A stretch of DNA of 11,240 nt, taken from assembly GCA_903860085.1 (NCBI GenBank), contig CAIOPD010000171.1:1-11240 (forward strand), given 5' to 3'. Origin of the DNA: an uncultured Pseudomonadota bacterium (GTDB lineage: Bacteria > Pseudomonadota > Gammaproteobacteria > Burkholderiales > Methylophilaceae). Below are positions 1 through 6,209 of the stretch, in pieces; position 1 is the first letter of the stretch, and each line of letters opens with the position of its first letter. A program made the translations under genes and the position numbers. The notes below the pieces were generated by a model. It did no database searches. It was not told the origin of the DNA and worked only from the letters and a program-made list of their open reading frames with translations.

Positions 1-87
1 AAATTAACATCTTATTTTAGTCCTATGTGCTACTAGGTCCTCTCACAGGGCTTATCTATAAATCTTCTGTGGGGGGGCACGACCTCA

Positions 88-131
88 AAGCAGACCTTGA
101 TAAATGTGACTTCCGACCCTGAGCGGTCATT
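88..131 (-). repeat. Degenerate intergenic repeat module, left flank
   Basis: On the minus strand this stretch begins AATGACCGCT, then three bases, then GGTC, and it ends in AGGTCTGCTT. The same opening (AATGACCGCT, three bases, GGCC) occurs on the plus strand at 11005-11020 after the operon. The plus-strand word AAGCAGACCT at 88-97 resembles AAGCGGACAT at 11059-11068 and AAGCAGACAT at 11150-11159. The two flanks therefore seem to carry diverged members of one repeat family in opposite orientations. Only about 10 bases match exactly, so homology is suggestive. The function is unknown. Confidence 0.4.
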
Positions 132-213
132 CATTAGAAGTTGAAATATACAAATAGATGCTGAATATATAAATATAGCTATGGTTCCCTTCCCTTAGGT
201 AATAAGGTGCTAA

Positions 214-230
214 CGCACTGCTAATGTGCA
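214..230. promoter_or_regulatory. Putative NtrC enhancer site
   Basis: GCAC at 215-218 and GTGC at 226-229 are separated by exactly seven bases, which is the NtrC palindrome layout (TGCAC-N7-GTGCA); the outer bases are C at 214 and A at 230. The centre lies about 120 bases upstream of the predicted sigma-54 transcript start, within the usual range for an NtrC enhancer. The pairing with a well-spaced -24/-12 element and with nitrate-assimilation genes makes chance less likely. An overlapping GTGC at 207-210 also forms a shorter palindrome with the GCAC half. Binding by NtrC is inferred from the motif only. Confidence 0.65.
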
Positions 231-286
231 TAAATAATTCGTACAGCAATACACAGCCAACTACTTCAGTTCAAAAAATTCATTAT

Positions 287-299
287 TATCAATGCCATA
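287..299 (+). promoter_or_regulatory. Possible IHF site
   Basis: TATCAA (287-292), four bases, then ATA matches the IHF consensus WATCAA-N4-TTR at all but one defined position. It lies between the NtrC palindrome and the -24 element, centred near -49, where IHF bends DNA at many sigma-54 promoters. The surroundings are very AT-rich, so a chance match is quite possible. Confidence 0.35.
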
Positions 300-315
300 A
301 ATCTAATTCATGAAC

Positions 316-331
316 TGGCATATAAATTGCT
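316..331 (+). promoter_or_regulatory. Sigma-54 (-24/-12) promoter of the operon
   Basis: TGGCA at 316-320 and TTGCT at 327-331 match the two conserved blocks of the sigma-54 consensus (YTGGCACG-N4-TTGCW). The invariant GG (317-318) and GC (329-330) are exactly ten bases apart, and the preceding C fits the pyrimidine position. The two weaker consensus bases after TGGCA are T and A here. Transcription would start near 342, giving a leader of about 25 bases to the porin ATG at 367. Sigma-54 promoters need an AAA+ activator, and the NtrC-type palindrome upstream supplies a candidate. The whole gene set behind it is likely one transcript induced by nitrogen limitation. Confidence 0.72.
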
Positions 332-366
332 TATAAACATAAATCTACTTTTTATTTAAGGTTTAC

Positions 367-1755
367 ATGTTACAAGCAAGAAAAGTAGATTCAAAATTTA
401 AACTTAGTTTAACCCTAGCCGGCTCCGCACTTACTGTTTGCATGATGGCTAAATCCGCACTTGCGGAAGATGTTGTCAAATTGGATCATGCGCCCTCAAC
501 AATTATGGATGCAATTTCAATGGGCAAGCCCATGACCAGCTTCCGTTTGCGTTATGAGAATGTGAACCAACAAGGTAATGCTCCAGTATTAAGTCCTACT
601 AGACCACTTGAGGATGCTAACGCCTTAACATTGCGCAGTTTAATTGGCTGGAAAACAGCAGTTTTCAATAACTTTAGTTTCACGCTCCAACTAATCAATG
701 TGAGTAAATTAGATGGCGACTTTAACGATAGCACCCCAACCTCTGGTGCTTTTACATCCGGCTCTAATCAACCGAATAAATTAGCATACGCAAAAGTAGT
801 TGACCCAGATTACACAGGCATCAATCAACTGTATGTCGACTGGAGTGGTATTCAAAACACAAATGTACGCTTAGGTCGCCAACAGATTAATTTAGACAAT
901 GTACGTTTTATTGGGGATATTGGTTTCAGGCAGGTAATGCAAGTATTTGATGGTATTTCTATATCAAATAAATTCATTCCAGATACTGAAGTTTATTTAT
1001 CTCATTTAGAAGCAGTCCAACAGGTTAACACTGAGTTACGTACCAACGGTGCGCTAGATATAGCGCACGTTAAATACAAACTAACTCCAACAGAATCTTT
1101 GGTTGGCTATGGATACTTTTCAAGCTTTAGTGACTTGGGTTTTGGAACTGCTTGGTTAGCTAATGCCACTGCAAATCAATCTAATCAAATCATTGGACTA
1201 CGGTTGGATGGCGCTCATCCAATTGACCCCGATTTAAGAGTACTTTATACCGCAGAATTTGCGCATCAAGGTAACTACCAAGGCGGTGATAGTCGCATTG
1301 ATGCCAACTACTATAAAGTTGGCGGCGGTATAGGGGTAAATAATTTCTCTATTAGAGCAGATCAGGAGTTGTTAGGTAGCAATAATGGTACTTATGCTTT
1401 TCAAACACCATTTGGCACTAACCATCTATTCCAAGGCTGGGTTGATAAGTTCCTAACAACACCGAAGGAAGGTCTCAGAGACTCATTTGTCACCGCTGCA
1501 TACAAATATAGTAATTTTGTTTTTAGTGGGGAATACCACCTATTCAACTCTGATGCTGACTTCAATAAAGTTGGTGGCGGCATGGGCAACAAATACGGCA
1601 CTGAAGTAGATGCCGCAGTGACTTATAACTACAGTAAAAACATCAGTACAAAAATTGAATACGGTAAATTCTCTGAAGGTGACCAGTATCTTGCTACGGC
1701 TAGTCGTTTCAGAGATACCAATAAGTTCTGGTTAACAGCCATGTATGCACTTTAA
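367..1755 (+). CDS. Outer-membrane porin, alginate-export-like family
   Basis: This is a 462-residue predicted beta-barrel protein with an N-terminal signal peptide: basic residues K6, R5, K10 and K12, a hydrophobic core at about 13-28, and a likely cleavage after Ala-Leu-Ala at 31-33. Cys25 does not fit a lipobox. The mature part is rich in alternating polar and apolar stretches with many Tyr, Phe and Asn residues. It opens with a strand reading FRLRYENV, as in the alginate-export-type porins that I recall, although these transport many different solutes. An AAGG ribosome site (358-361) sits 5 bases before the ATG. It is the promoter-proximal gene, ending 19 bases before cobA, so an outer-membrane channel for nitrate or nitrite is the natural inference. 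The last residue is Leu rather than the usual aromatic residue. The porin class is fairly sure and the substrate is inferred. Confidence 0.82.
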   Translation: MLQARKVDSKFKLSLTLAGSALTVCMMAKSALAEDVVKLDHAPSTIMDAISMGKPMTSFRLRYENVNQQGNAPVLSPTRPLEDANALTLRSLIGWKTAVFNNFSFTLQLINVSKLDGDFNDSTPTSGAFTSGSNQPNKLAYAKVVDPDYTGINQLYVDWSGIQNTNVRLGRQQINLDNVRFIGDIGFRQVMQVFDGISISNKFIPDTEVYLSHLEAVQQVNTELRTNGALDIAHVKYKLTPTESLVGYGYFSSFSDLGFGTAWLANATANQSNQIIGLRLDGAHPIDPDLRVLYTAEFAHQGNYQGGDSRIDANYYKVGGGIGVNNFSIRADQELLGSNNGTYAFQTPFGTNHLFQGWVDKFLTTPKEGLRDSFVTAAYKYSNFVFSGEYHLFNSDADFNKVGGGMGNKYGTEVDAAVTYNYSKNISTKIEYGKFSEGDQYLATASRFRDTNKFWLTAMYAL

Positions 1756-1764
1756 TAAGTAGTT

Positions 1765-1768
1765 GGAG
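1765..1768 (+). promoter_or_regulatory. Ribosome binding site fixing the cobA start
   Basis: GGAG lies 6 bases before the ATG at 1775. A longer reading from TTG at 1763 would put this site inside the coding region and add four residues with no ribosome site, so ATG 1775 is preferred. Confidence 0.8.
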
Positions 1769-1774
1769 ACAGAC

Positions 1775-2524
1775 ATGACAGGTTCAGTATTTCTTGTAGG
1801 CGCTGGACCTGGCGATCCAGATCTAATTACGTTAAAAGCAGTAAACGCTTTGAAAATAGCCGATGTCGTTTTGGTTGATGATCTTGTAAATCCTGAGATA
1901 TTAAATCATTGCCCTCAAGCAAGAATTGTTTATGTAGGCAAAAGAGGTGGGTGTAAATCAACACCACAGGATTTTATCAATCGAATGTTGGTTTCAATGG
2001 CTGAGAAAGGGCTGAAGGTTGTTCGTTTAAAAGGTGGAGATCCTTTTCTCTTTGGTCGTGGTGGAGAGGAAATGCTTGCATTACAAACTGCCGGAATTCA
2101 TTACGAAGTAATTTCTGGTGTCACTAGCGGTATAGCTGTACCAGCAAGTTTAGGTATCCCAGTAACGCACAGAGCCCTTACCCATGGCGTCACTTTTGTA
2201 ACTGGCCATACGCAAGATGGTGAACAGCCAAATTGGAGCGCGTTGGTTGATAGTCAGACCACCTTAGTAATTTACATGGGCATTAAACACCTGCCTGAAA
2301 TTGTTAAAAGTTTATTGGATGCAGGTATGAGTCATGAAATGTCAACTATAGCTATTCAGCATGGAACATTAAAAACAGAGCGCCATGTAAAGGCACCATT
2401 AAGCATGTTGCCTATGGCCGTAAGGAAAGAAAATTTAGGTAGCCCAGCGATTATTGTTATAGGTGAGGTTGTTCGTTTGGCTAACGGTGAAAGATTATTG
2501 GCTGCACTAAATATAGCCGCCTAG
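1775..2524 (+). CDS. cobA: Uroporphyrinogen-III C-methyltransferase (SUMT)
   Basis: The 249-residue product transfers two methyl groups from S-adenosylmethionine to uroporphyrinogen III, giving precorrin-2, the branch point to siroheme and cobalamin. Visible hallmarks are the N-terminal loop VGAGPGDPDLITLKA (about 7-21), the GKRGG segment (about 55-59), the LKGGDPFLFGRGGEE block (about 86-100) and YMGI near 168. The length fits stand-alone CobA. It lacks the N-terminal dehydrogenase/ferrochelatase part found in CysG, so precorrin-2 oxidation and iron insertion must be encoded elsewhere. It lies 15 bases before nirB, whose product needs siroheme, which explains its place in the operon. The function is secure from the motifs; its dedication to siroheme rather than B12 is inferred from context. 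Confidence 0.96.
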   Translation: MTGSVFLVGAGPGDPDLITLKAVNALKIADVVLVDDLVNPEILNHCPQARIVYVGKRGGCKSTPQDFINRMLVSMAEKGLKVVRLKGGDPFLFGRGGEEMLALQTAGIHYEVISGVTSGIAVPASLGIPVTHRALTHGVTFVTGHTQDGEQPNWSALVDSQTTLVIYMGIKHLPEIVKSLLDAGMSHEMSTIAIQHGTLKTERHVKAPLSMLPMAVRKENLGSPAIIVIGEVVRLANGERLLAALNIAA

Positions 2525-2539
2525 TTTGAGGAGAAGCAC

Positions 2540-4969
2540 ATGCAAAAAATGAAATTAGTAGTAGTCGGGAATGGTATGGCAGGGATGAGAACTGTCGAAG
2601 AGTTATTAAAAATAGCCCCTGACATTTATGACATTACCGTTTTTGGTGATGAGCCTTACCCAAATTACAACCGTATTATGCTCTCCCCAGTACTGGCAAA
2701 TGAGCAAACAATAGATGACATTATTTTAAATACACGTGAATGGTATGCGGAGAAAAATATCCAGCTTTATACCAATGCTCGGATTAATAAAATAGACCGT
2801 AAAAATAGAATTGTTTATGCAGAAGATGGTGCTAGCGCCGAGTACGACAGGCTGTTGATTGCAACTGGCTCTAAGCCTTTTATGCCACCAATACCAGGTA
2901 AAGAGCTTGCTGGCGTCATTGGTTATCGTGATATTAAAGACACCAACGAGATGATTGATGCAGCAAAAGTGCATAAACATGCCGTAGTTATTGGTGGTGG
3001 CTTACTCGGTTTAGAGGCTGCGAATGGCTTAAGAATCCAGGGAATGGATGTGACAGTCGTCCATAAAAATGAGTGGTTACTTGAAAAGCAACTAGATCAA
3101 ACCGCAGGCAGAATGCTCCAAAAAAGCCTAGAAGCCAAAGGCCTTAAATTCTTGCTCAACAAAAATACTGAGCAACTTCACAGCGATGACAAGGGTCGAG
3201 TTAAAGCAGCACGCTTCAGTGATGGCTTAGAAATCCCTGCTGATTTAGTTGTGATGGCGGTAGGTATTCGCCCAAACTTTGCGCTAGCAGAGTCTGCTGG
3301 CATTTATTGTAATCGAGGTATTGTGGTTAATGACACCATGCAAACTTATGACCCTAGAGTATATGCTGTGGGAGAGTGTGTAGCGCACCGTGGCATCTCA
3401 TATGGTTTAGTTGCACCACTATTCGAGATGGCAAAAGTGTGCGCGACCCATTTAGGAAATTTTGGGATTGGTTTATATAAAGGCTCAGTAACCTCAACTA
3501 AATTGAAAGTAACTGGCATTGATCTATTTAGTGCAGGAGACTTCTCTGGTGGTGAGGATACAGAGGAAATTGTTTTACACGATGCCGTTGGCGGGGTTTA
3601 CAAAAAACTCGTTATAAAAAATGACAAAATCATTGGTAGCGTGCTTTATGGGGATACCACGGATGGTTCGTGGTATTTTCAAATGCTTAGGGATGGCAAG
3701 GCTATACATGAGATTCGTGATCACCTCATGTTTGGTCAGGACTCATTAGGTAACACGGGTCACCAGGGTCAAGATAAAGCTGCAGCCATGACCAATGAAA
3801 TGGAAGTATGCGGTTGTAATGGCGTATGTAAAGGCACAATTGTTAAAGCTATTCAAGACCAAGGTTTGTTCACAATTGATGACGTTAAAAAACAAACTAA
3901 AGCTGGGTCAAGTTGCGGATCATGCGTCGGCTTAGTTGAGCAGATCTTAGCTTCGACCTTAGGAGGGGGGTATGCGCCGCCATCTACTAGCAAAGCGATA
4001 TGTGGTTGCTCAGATAAAAATCATGAAGAAGTTCGCGCAGAAATTCGCACAAATAAATACTTAAACATCCCAGATGCAATGAAGGGTATGGCTTGGCGCA
4101 CACCTAATGGATGTGCAACGTGTCGTCCTGCACTTAACTATTATTTACTTTCAACCTGGCCACATGAGGCGGTGGATGATCCCCAATCACGATTCATTAA
4201 TGAACGCGTACACGCCAACATCCAAAAAGATGGGACTTATTCAGTTATTCCACGTATGTATGGGGGGGTCACTACACCAAATCAGCTTCGAAAAATTGCT
4301 GATGTAGCTGATAAGTATGCCGTACCTATGGTGAAAGTGACTGGTGGTCAACGTATCGATTTATTAGGTGTAAAAAAAGAAGATCTGGTCGGCATGTGGA
4401 AAGATTTAGATATGCCATCTGGATATGCTTACGCCAAAGGCATTCGTACCGTAAAAACTTGCGTTGGTTCTGAATTCTGCCGATTTGGCACACAAAATTC
4501 TACGCAAATGGGTATTGATATTGAAAAAGCATTTGATCATATGTGGGCACCACATAAAGTTAAATTTGCAGTATCAGGTTGCCCACGCAATTGCGCAGAA
4601 TCTGGTATTAAGGACGTTGGAATCATTGGCGTAGATTCTGGTTGGGAAATATACGTAGGTGGAAACGGCGGCATTAAAACCGAGGCTGCACAGTTCTTAT
4701 GTAAGGTAAAAGGCCATGACGATGTGCTGGAATACTCAGGTGCGTTCATTCAAATTTACCGTGAAGAAGCCCGTTATTTAGACCGTACCGTGCATTGGAT
4801 TGGACGCGTTGGTTTGGAGTACGTAAAGCAACGTGTAATAGAAGATGCAGAAGGACGCAAAGCTGCTTATGAGCGACTGCTATTTGCCTTACAAGGTGCT
4901 GTAGATCCATGGGCAGAGCGTGTTCAAAAGCGTGAACTGCAAAAAGAGTTCGAAGTAATTAGTATCTAA
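2540..4969 (+). CDS. nirB: NADH-dependent nitrite reductase, large subunit
   Basis: The 809-residue cytoplasmic protein reduces nitrite to ammonium with NADH, together with NirD. Domains in order are: an FAD-binding Rossmann fold (GNGMAG, 10-15), NYNRIMLSP (42-50), an NAD-binding glycine motif (GGGLLGLEA, 152-160), the second FAD motif YAVGEC (275-280), a BFD-like [2Fe-2S] domain (Cys424, Cys426, Cys459, Cys462; Cys430 is extra), a second CxC/CxxC set (Cys488, Cys490, Cys525, Cys528), and the siroheme half-domain. The ligands of the [4Fe-4S]-siroheme centre are intact: Cys641-x5-Cys647 and Cys681-x3-Cys685. GAGGAG (2528-2533) is a strong ribosome site 6 bases before the ATG. Its partner nirD is not adjacent: a transporter gene and a kinase gene lie between. 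The reading frame crosses a G6 tract (3965-3970) and a G7 tract (4262-4268) without a break. Confidence 0.98.
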   Translation: MQKMKLVVVGNGMAGMRTVEELLKIAPDIYDITVFGDEPYPNYNRIMLSPVLANEQTIDDIILNTREWYAEKNIQLYTNARINKIDRKNRIVYAEDGASAEYDRLLIATGSKPFMPPIPGKELAGVIGYRDIKDTNEMIDAAKVHKHAVVIGGGLLGLEAANGLRIQGMDVTVVHKNEWLLEKQLDQTAGRMLQKSLEAKGLKFLLNKNTEQLHSDDKGRVKAARFSDGLEIPADLVVMAVGIRPNFALAESAGIYCNRGIVVNDTMQTYDPRVYAVGECVAHRGISYGLVAPLFEMAKVCATHLGNFGIGLYKGSVTSTKLKVTGIDLFSAGDFSGGEDTEEIVLHDAVGGVYKKLVIKNDKIIGSVLYGDTTDGSWYFQMLRDGKAIHEIRDHLMFGQDSLGNTGHQGQDKAAAMTNEMEVCGCNGVCKGTIVKAIQDQGLFTIDDVKKQTKAGSSCGSCVGLVEQILASTLGGGYAPPSTSKAICGCSDKNHEEVRAEIRTNKYLNIPDAMKGMAWRTPNGCATCRPALNYYLLSTWPHEAVDDPQSRFINERVHANIQKDGTYSVIPRMYGGVTTPNQLRKIADVADKYAVPMVKVTGGQRIDLLGVKKEDLVGMWKDLDMPSGYAYAKGIRTVKTCVGSEFCRFGTQNSTQMGIDIEKAFDHMWAPHKVKFAVSGCPRNCAESGIKDVGIIGVDSGWEIYVGGNGGIKTEAAQFLCKVKGHDDVLEYSGAFIQIYREEARYLDRTVHWIGRVGLEYVKQRVIEDAEGRKAAYERLLFALQGAVDPWAERVQKRELQKEFEVISI

Positions 4970-5002
4970 AGATTTTTCAGATAAAAAACAATGGAGTAAT
5001 TT

Positions 5003-6208
5003 ATGAAAAGTAATTTTTGGCAAGCAGGCCACAAACCCACGCTATTCTCAGCATTCTTATACTTTGATTTAAGTTTTATGGTTTGGGTGTTACTTGGGCC
5101 TTTAGCAGTTCAAATTGCCACTGATTTAACACTTACAGCCGCGCAAAAAGGACTCATGGTAGCAACTCCAGTATTAGCTGGGGCATTGCTACGTATCGTC
5201 ATGGGTGTTCTAGTCGATCAGATTAAACCGAAGATGGCAGGCTTGATTGGCCAAGTTATCGTCATATTAAGCTTGCTCGCTGCTTGGGTGCACGGCATAC
5301 AGACCTTTCAGCAAGCCTTACTCTTGGGCGTGGGCTTAGGTTTTGCAGGCGCCGCATTTGCGGTGGCGCTGCCATTAGCTTCACGTTGGTATCCGCCAGA
5401 ACATCAAGGTACCGCACTTGGTATTGCAGGTGCGGGCAATTCAGGGACGGTATTTGCCGCCCTGTTTGCGCCTAGTTTAGCTGTTGCATATGGTTGGAAT
5501 AATGTATTTGGTTTAGCCTTAATTCCATTAGGAATTGCCCTAGCTGTATATATTATTTTTGCAAAAGATAGTCCAGAAACTCCGCCAGCTAAGTCTCTCA
5601 GTCAATACGTAGCAATCTTAAAGGACAAAGATGCTTGGTGGTTTATGTTTTTTTATAGCGTCACTTTTGGTGGATTTGTGGGTCTAGCATCTTCACTCAC
5701 AATTTACTTTAATGACTTGTATAGCCTAGGTGCAGTTAAGGCAGGTTACTGCACCGCAGCTTGTGTATTTGCAGGCTCTTTAGTTAGACCGATTGGCGGG
5801 ATGATTGCAGACCGCATTGGTGGCATACGCACATTACTCACGATGTACAGTTTAGCCGCCGTATTATTATTTATAATGAGTTTTGGACAACCTACTTACC
5901 AATTAGCATTAGCAATTATCATTCCAGTAATGGCTATATTAGGCATGGGCAATGGCGCAGTATTCCAATTGGTACCACAGCGCTTTCGTAAGGAGATTGG
6001 TGTCATGACAGGATTAGTTGGCATGGCTGGCGGTTTGGGGGGCTTCTATCTAGCAGCAAGTCTCGGCTATTTTAAACAGACTTCTGGTAGTTACCAAACT
6101 GGTTTGTTAATTTTCGCTGGGTTAGCCGTACTAGCAATGATAGGTTTGGCAGGCGTTAAAACTAGATGGCGCACAACATGGGGCACTGCCACTTCGGCCA
6201 AAGTTTAA
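5003..6208 (+). CDS. narK: NarK/NasA-type nitrate/nitrite transporter (MFS)
   Basis: This 401-residue inner-membrane protein has about twelve hydrophobic segments and belongs to the nitrate/nitrite porter branch of the major facilitator superfamily. The two nitrate signatures are visible: GIAGAGNSGT (about 140-149) in the first half, and GMGNGAVFQLVP (314-325) with GLVGMAGGLGGF (337-348) in the second. Arg64 in helix 2 and Arg262 in helix 8 sit where NarK has its two substrate-binding arginines. It is a single-domain carrier, not a NarK1-NarK2 fusion. GGAG (4993-4996) lies 6 bases before the ATG. The gene starts 33 bases after nirB and stops 1 base before the kinase gene. The assimilatory operon makes nitrate uptake its likely role; whether it works as proton symporter or nitrate/nitrite exchanger cannot be read here. 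In many genomes this carrier is called nasA, a name I give here to the reductase. Confidence 0.93.
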   Translation: MKSNFWQAGHKPTLFSAFLYFDLSFMVWVLLGPLAVQIATDLTLTAAQKGLMVATPVLAGALLRIVMGVLVDQIKPKMAGLIGQVIVILSLLAAWVHGIQTFQQALLLGVGLGFAGAAFAVALPLASRWYPPEHQGTALGIAGAGNSGTVFAALFAPSLAVAYGWNNVFGLALIPLGIALAVYIIFAKDSPETPPAKSLSQYVAILKDKDAWWFMFFYSVTFGGFVGLASSLTIYFNDLYSLGAVKAGYCTAACVFAGSLVRPIGGMIADRIGGIRTLLTMYSLAAVLLFIMSFGQPTYQLALAIIIPVMAILGMGNGAVFQLVPQRFRKEIGVMTGLVGMAGGLGGFYLAASLGYFKQTSGSYQTGLLIFAGLAVLAMIGLAGVKTRWRTTWGTATSAKV

Positions 6209-6209
6209 A

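Larger units (their letters stand above)
1..366. other. Upstream non-coding region with operon control sites
   Basis: I see no credible gene in this stretch. From left to right it holds a short inverted repeat (CCTA 22-25 with TAGG 34-37), a run of seven G (71-77), a degenerate repeat module (88-131), an AT-rich segment (141-180), a perfect 5-bp inverted repeat (CCTTA 193-197 with TAAGG 203-207), an NtrC-type palindrome (215-229), a possible IHF site (287-299) and a sigma-54 promoter (316-331). The last three are annotated separately. No hairpin followed by a T-run lies between the predicted transcript start and the first gene, so a leader attenuator of the NasR or NasT type is not supported. 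Confidence 0.8.

Noticed and set aside
44..71. Inverted repeat CACAG/CTGTG with an 18-base loop before a G-run
   Set aside because: The stem is only 5 bp with a long loop and no T-run follows, so it is not convincing as a terminator or riboswitch.
141..171. Possible sigma-70 promoter (TTGAAA at 141-146 with AT-rich -10 candidates)
   Set aside because: No -10 candidate with 16-18 base spacing matches well, and the region is AT-rich throughout. A weak basal promoter cannot be excluded.
342..366. NasR or NasT type antitermination leader
   Set aside because: With a start near 342 the leader is about 25 bases and shows no hairpin or terminator to regulate.
1763..1774. TTG start giving a four-residue longer CobA
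   Set aside because: It would place the GGAG ribosome site inside the gene; ATG at 1775 has correct spacing to that site and fits the family N-terminus.
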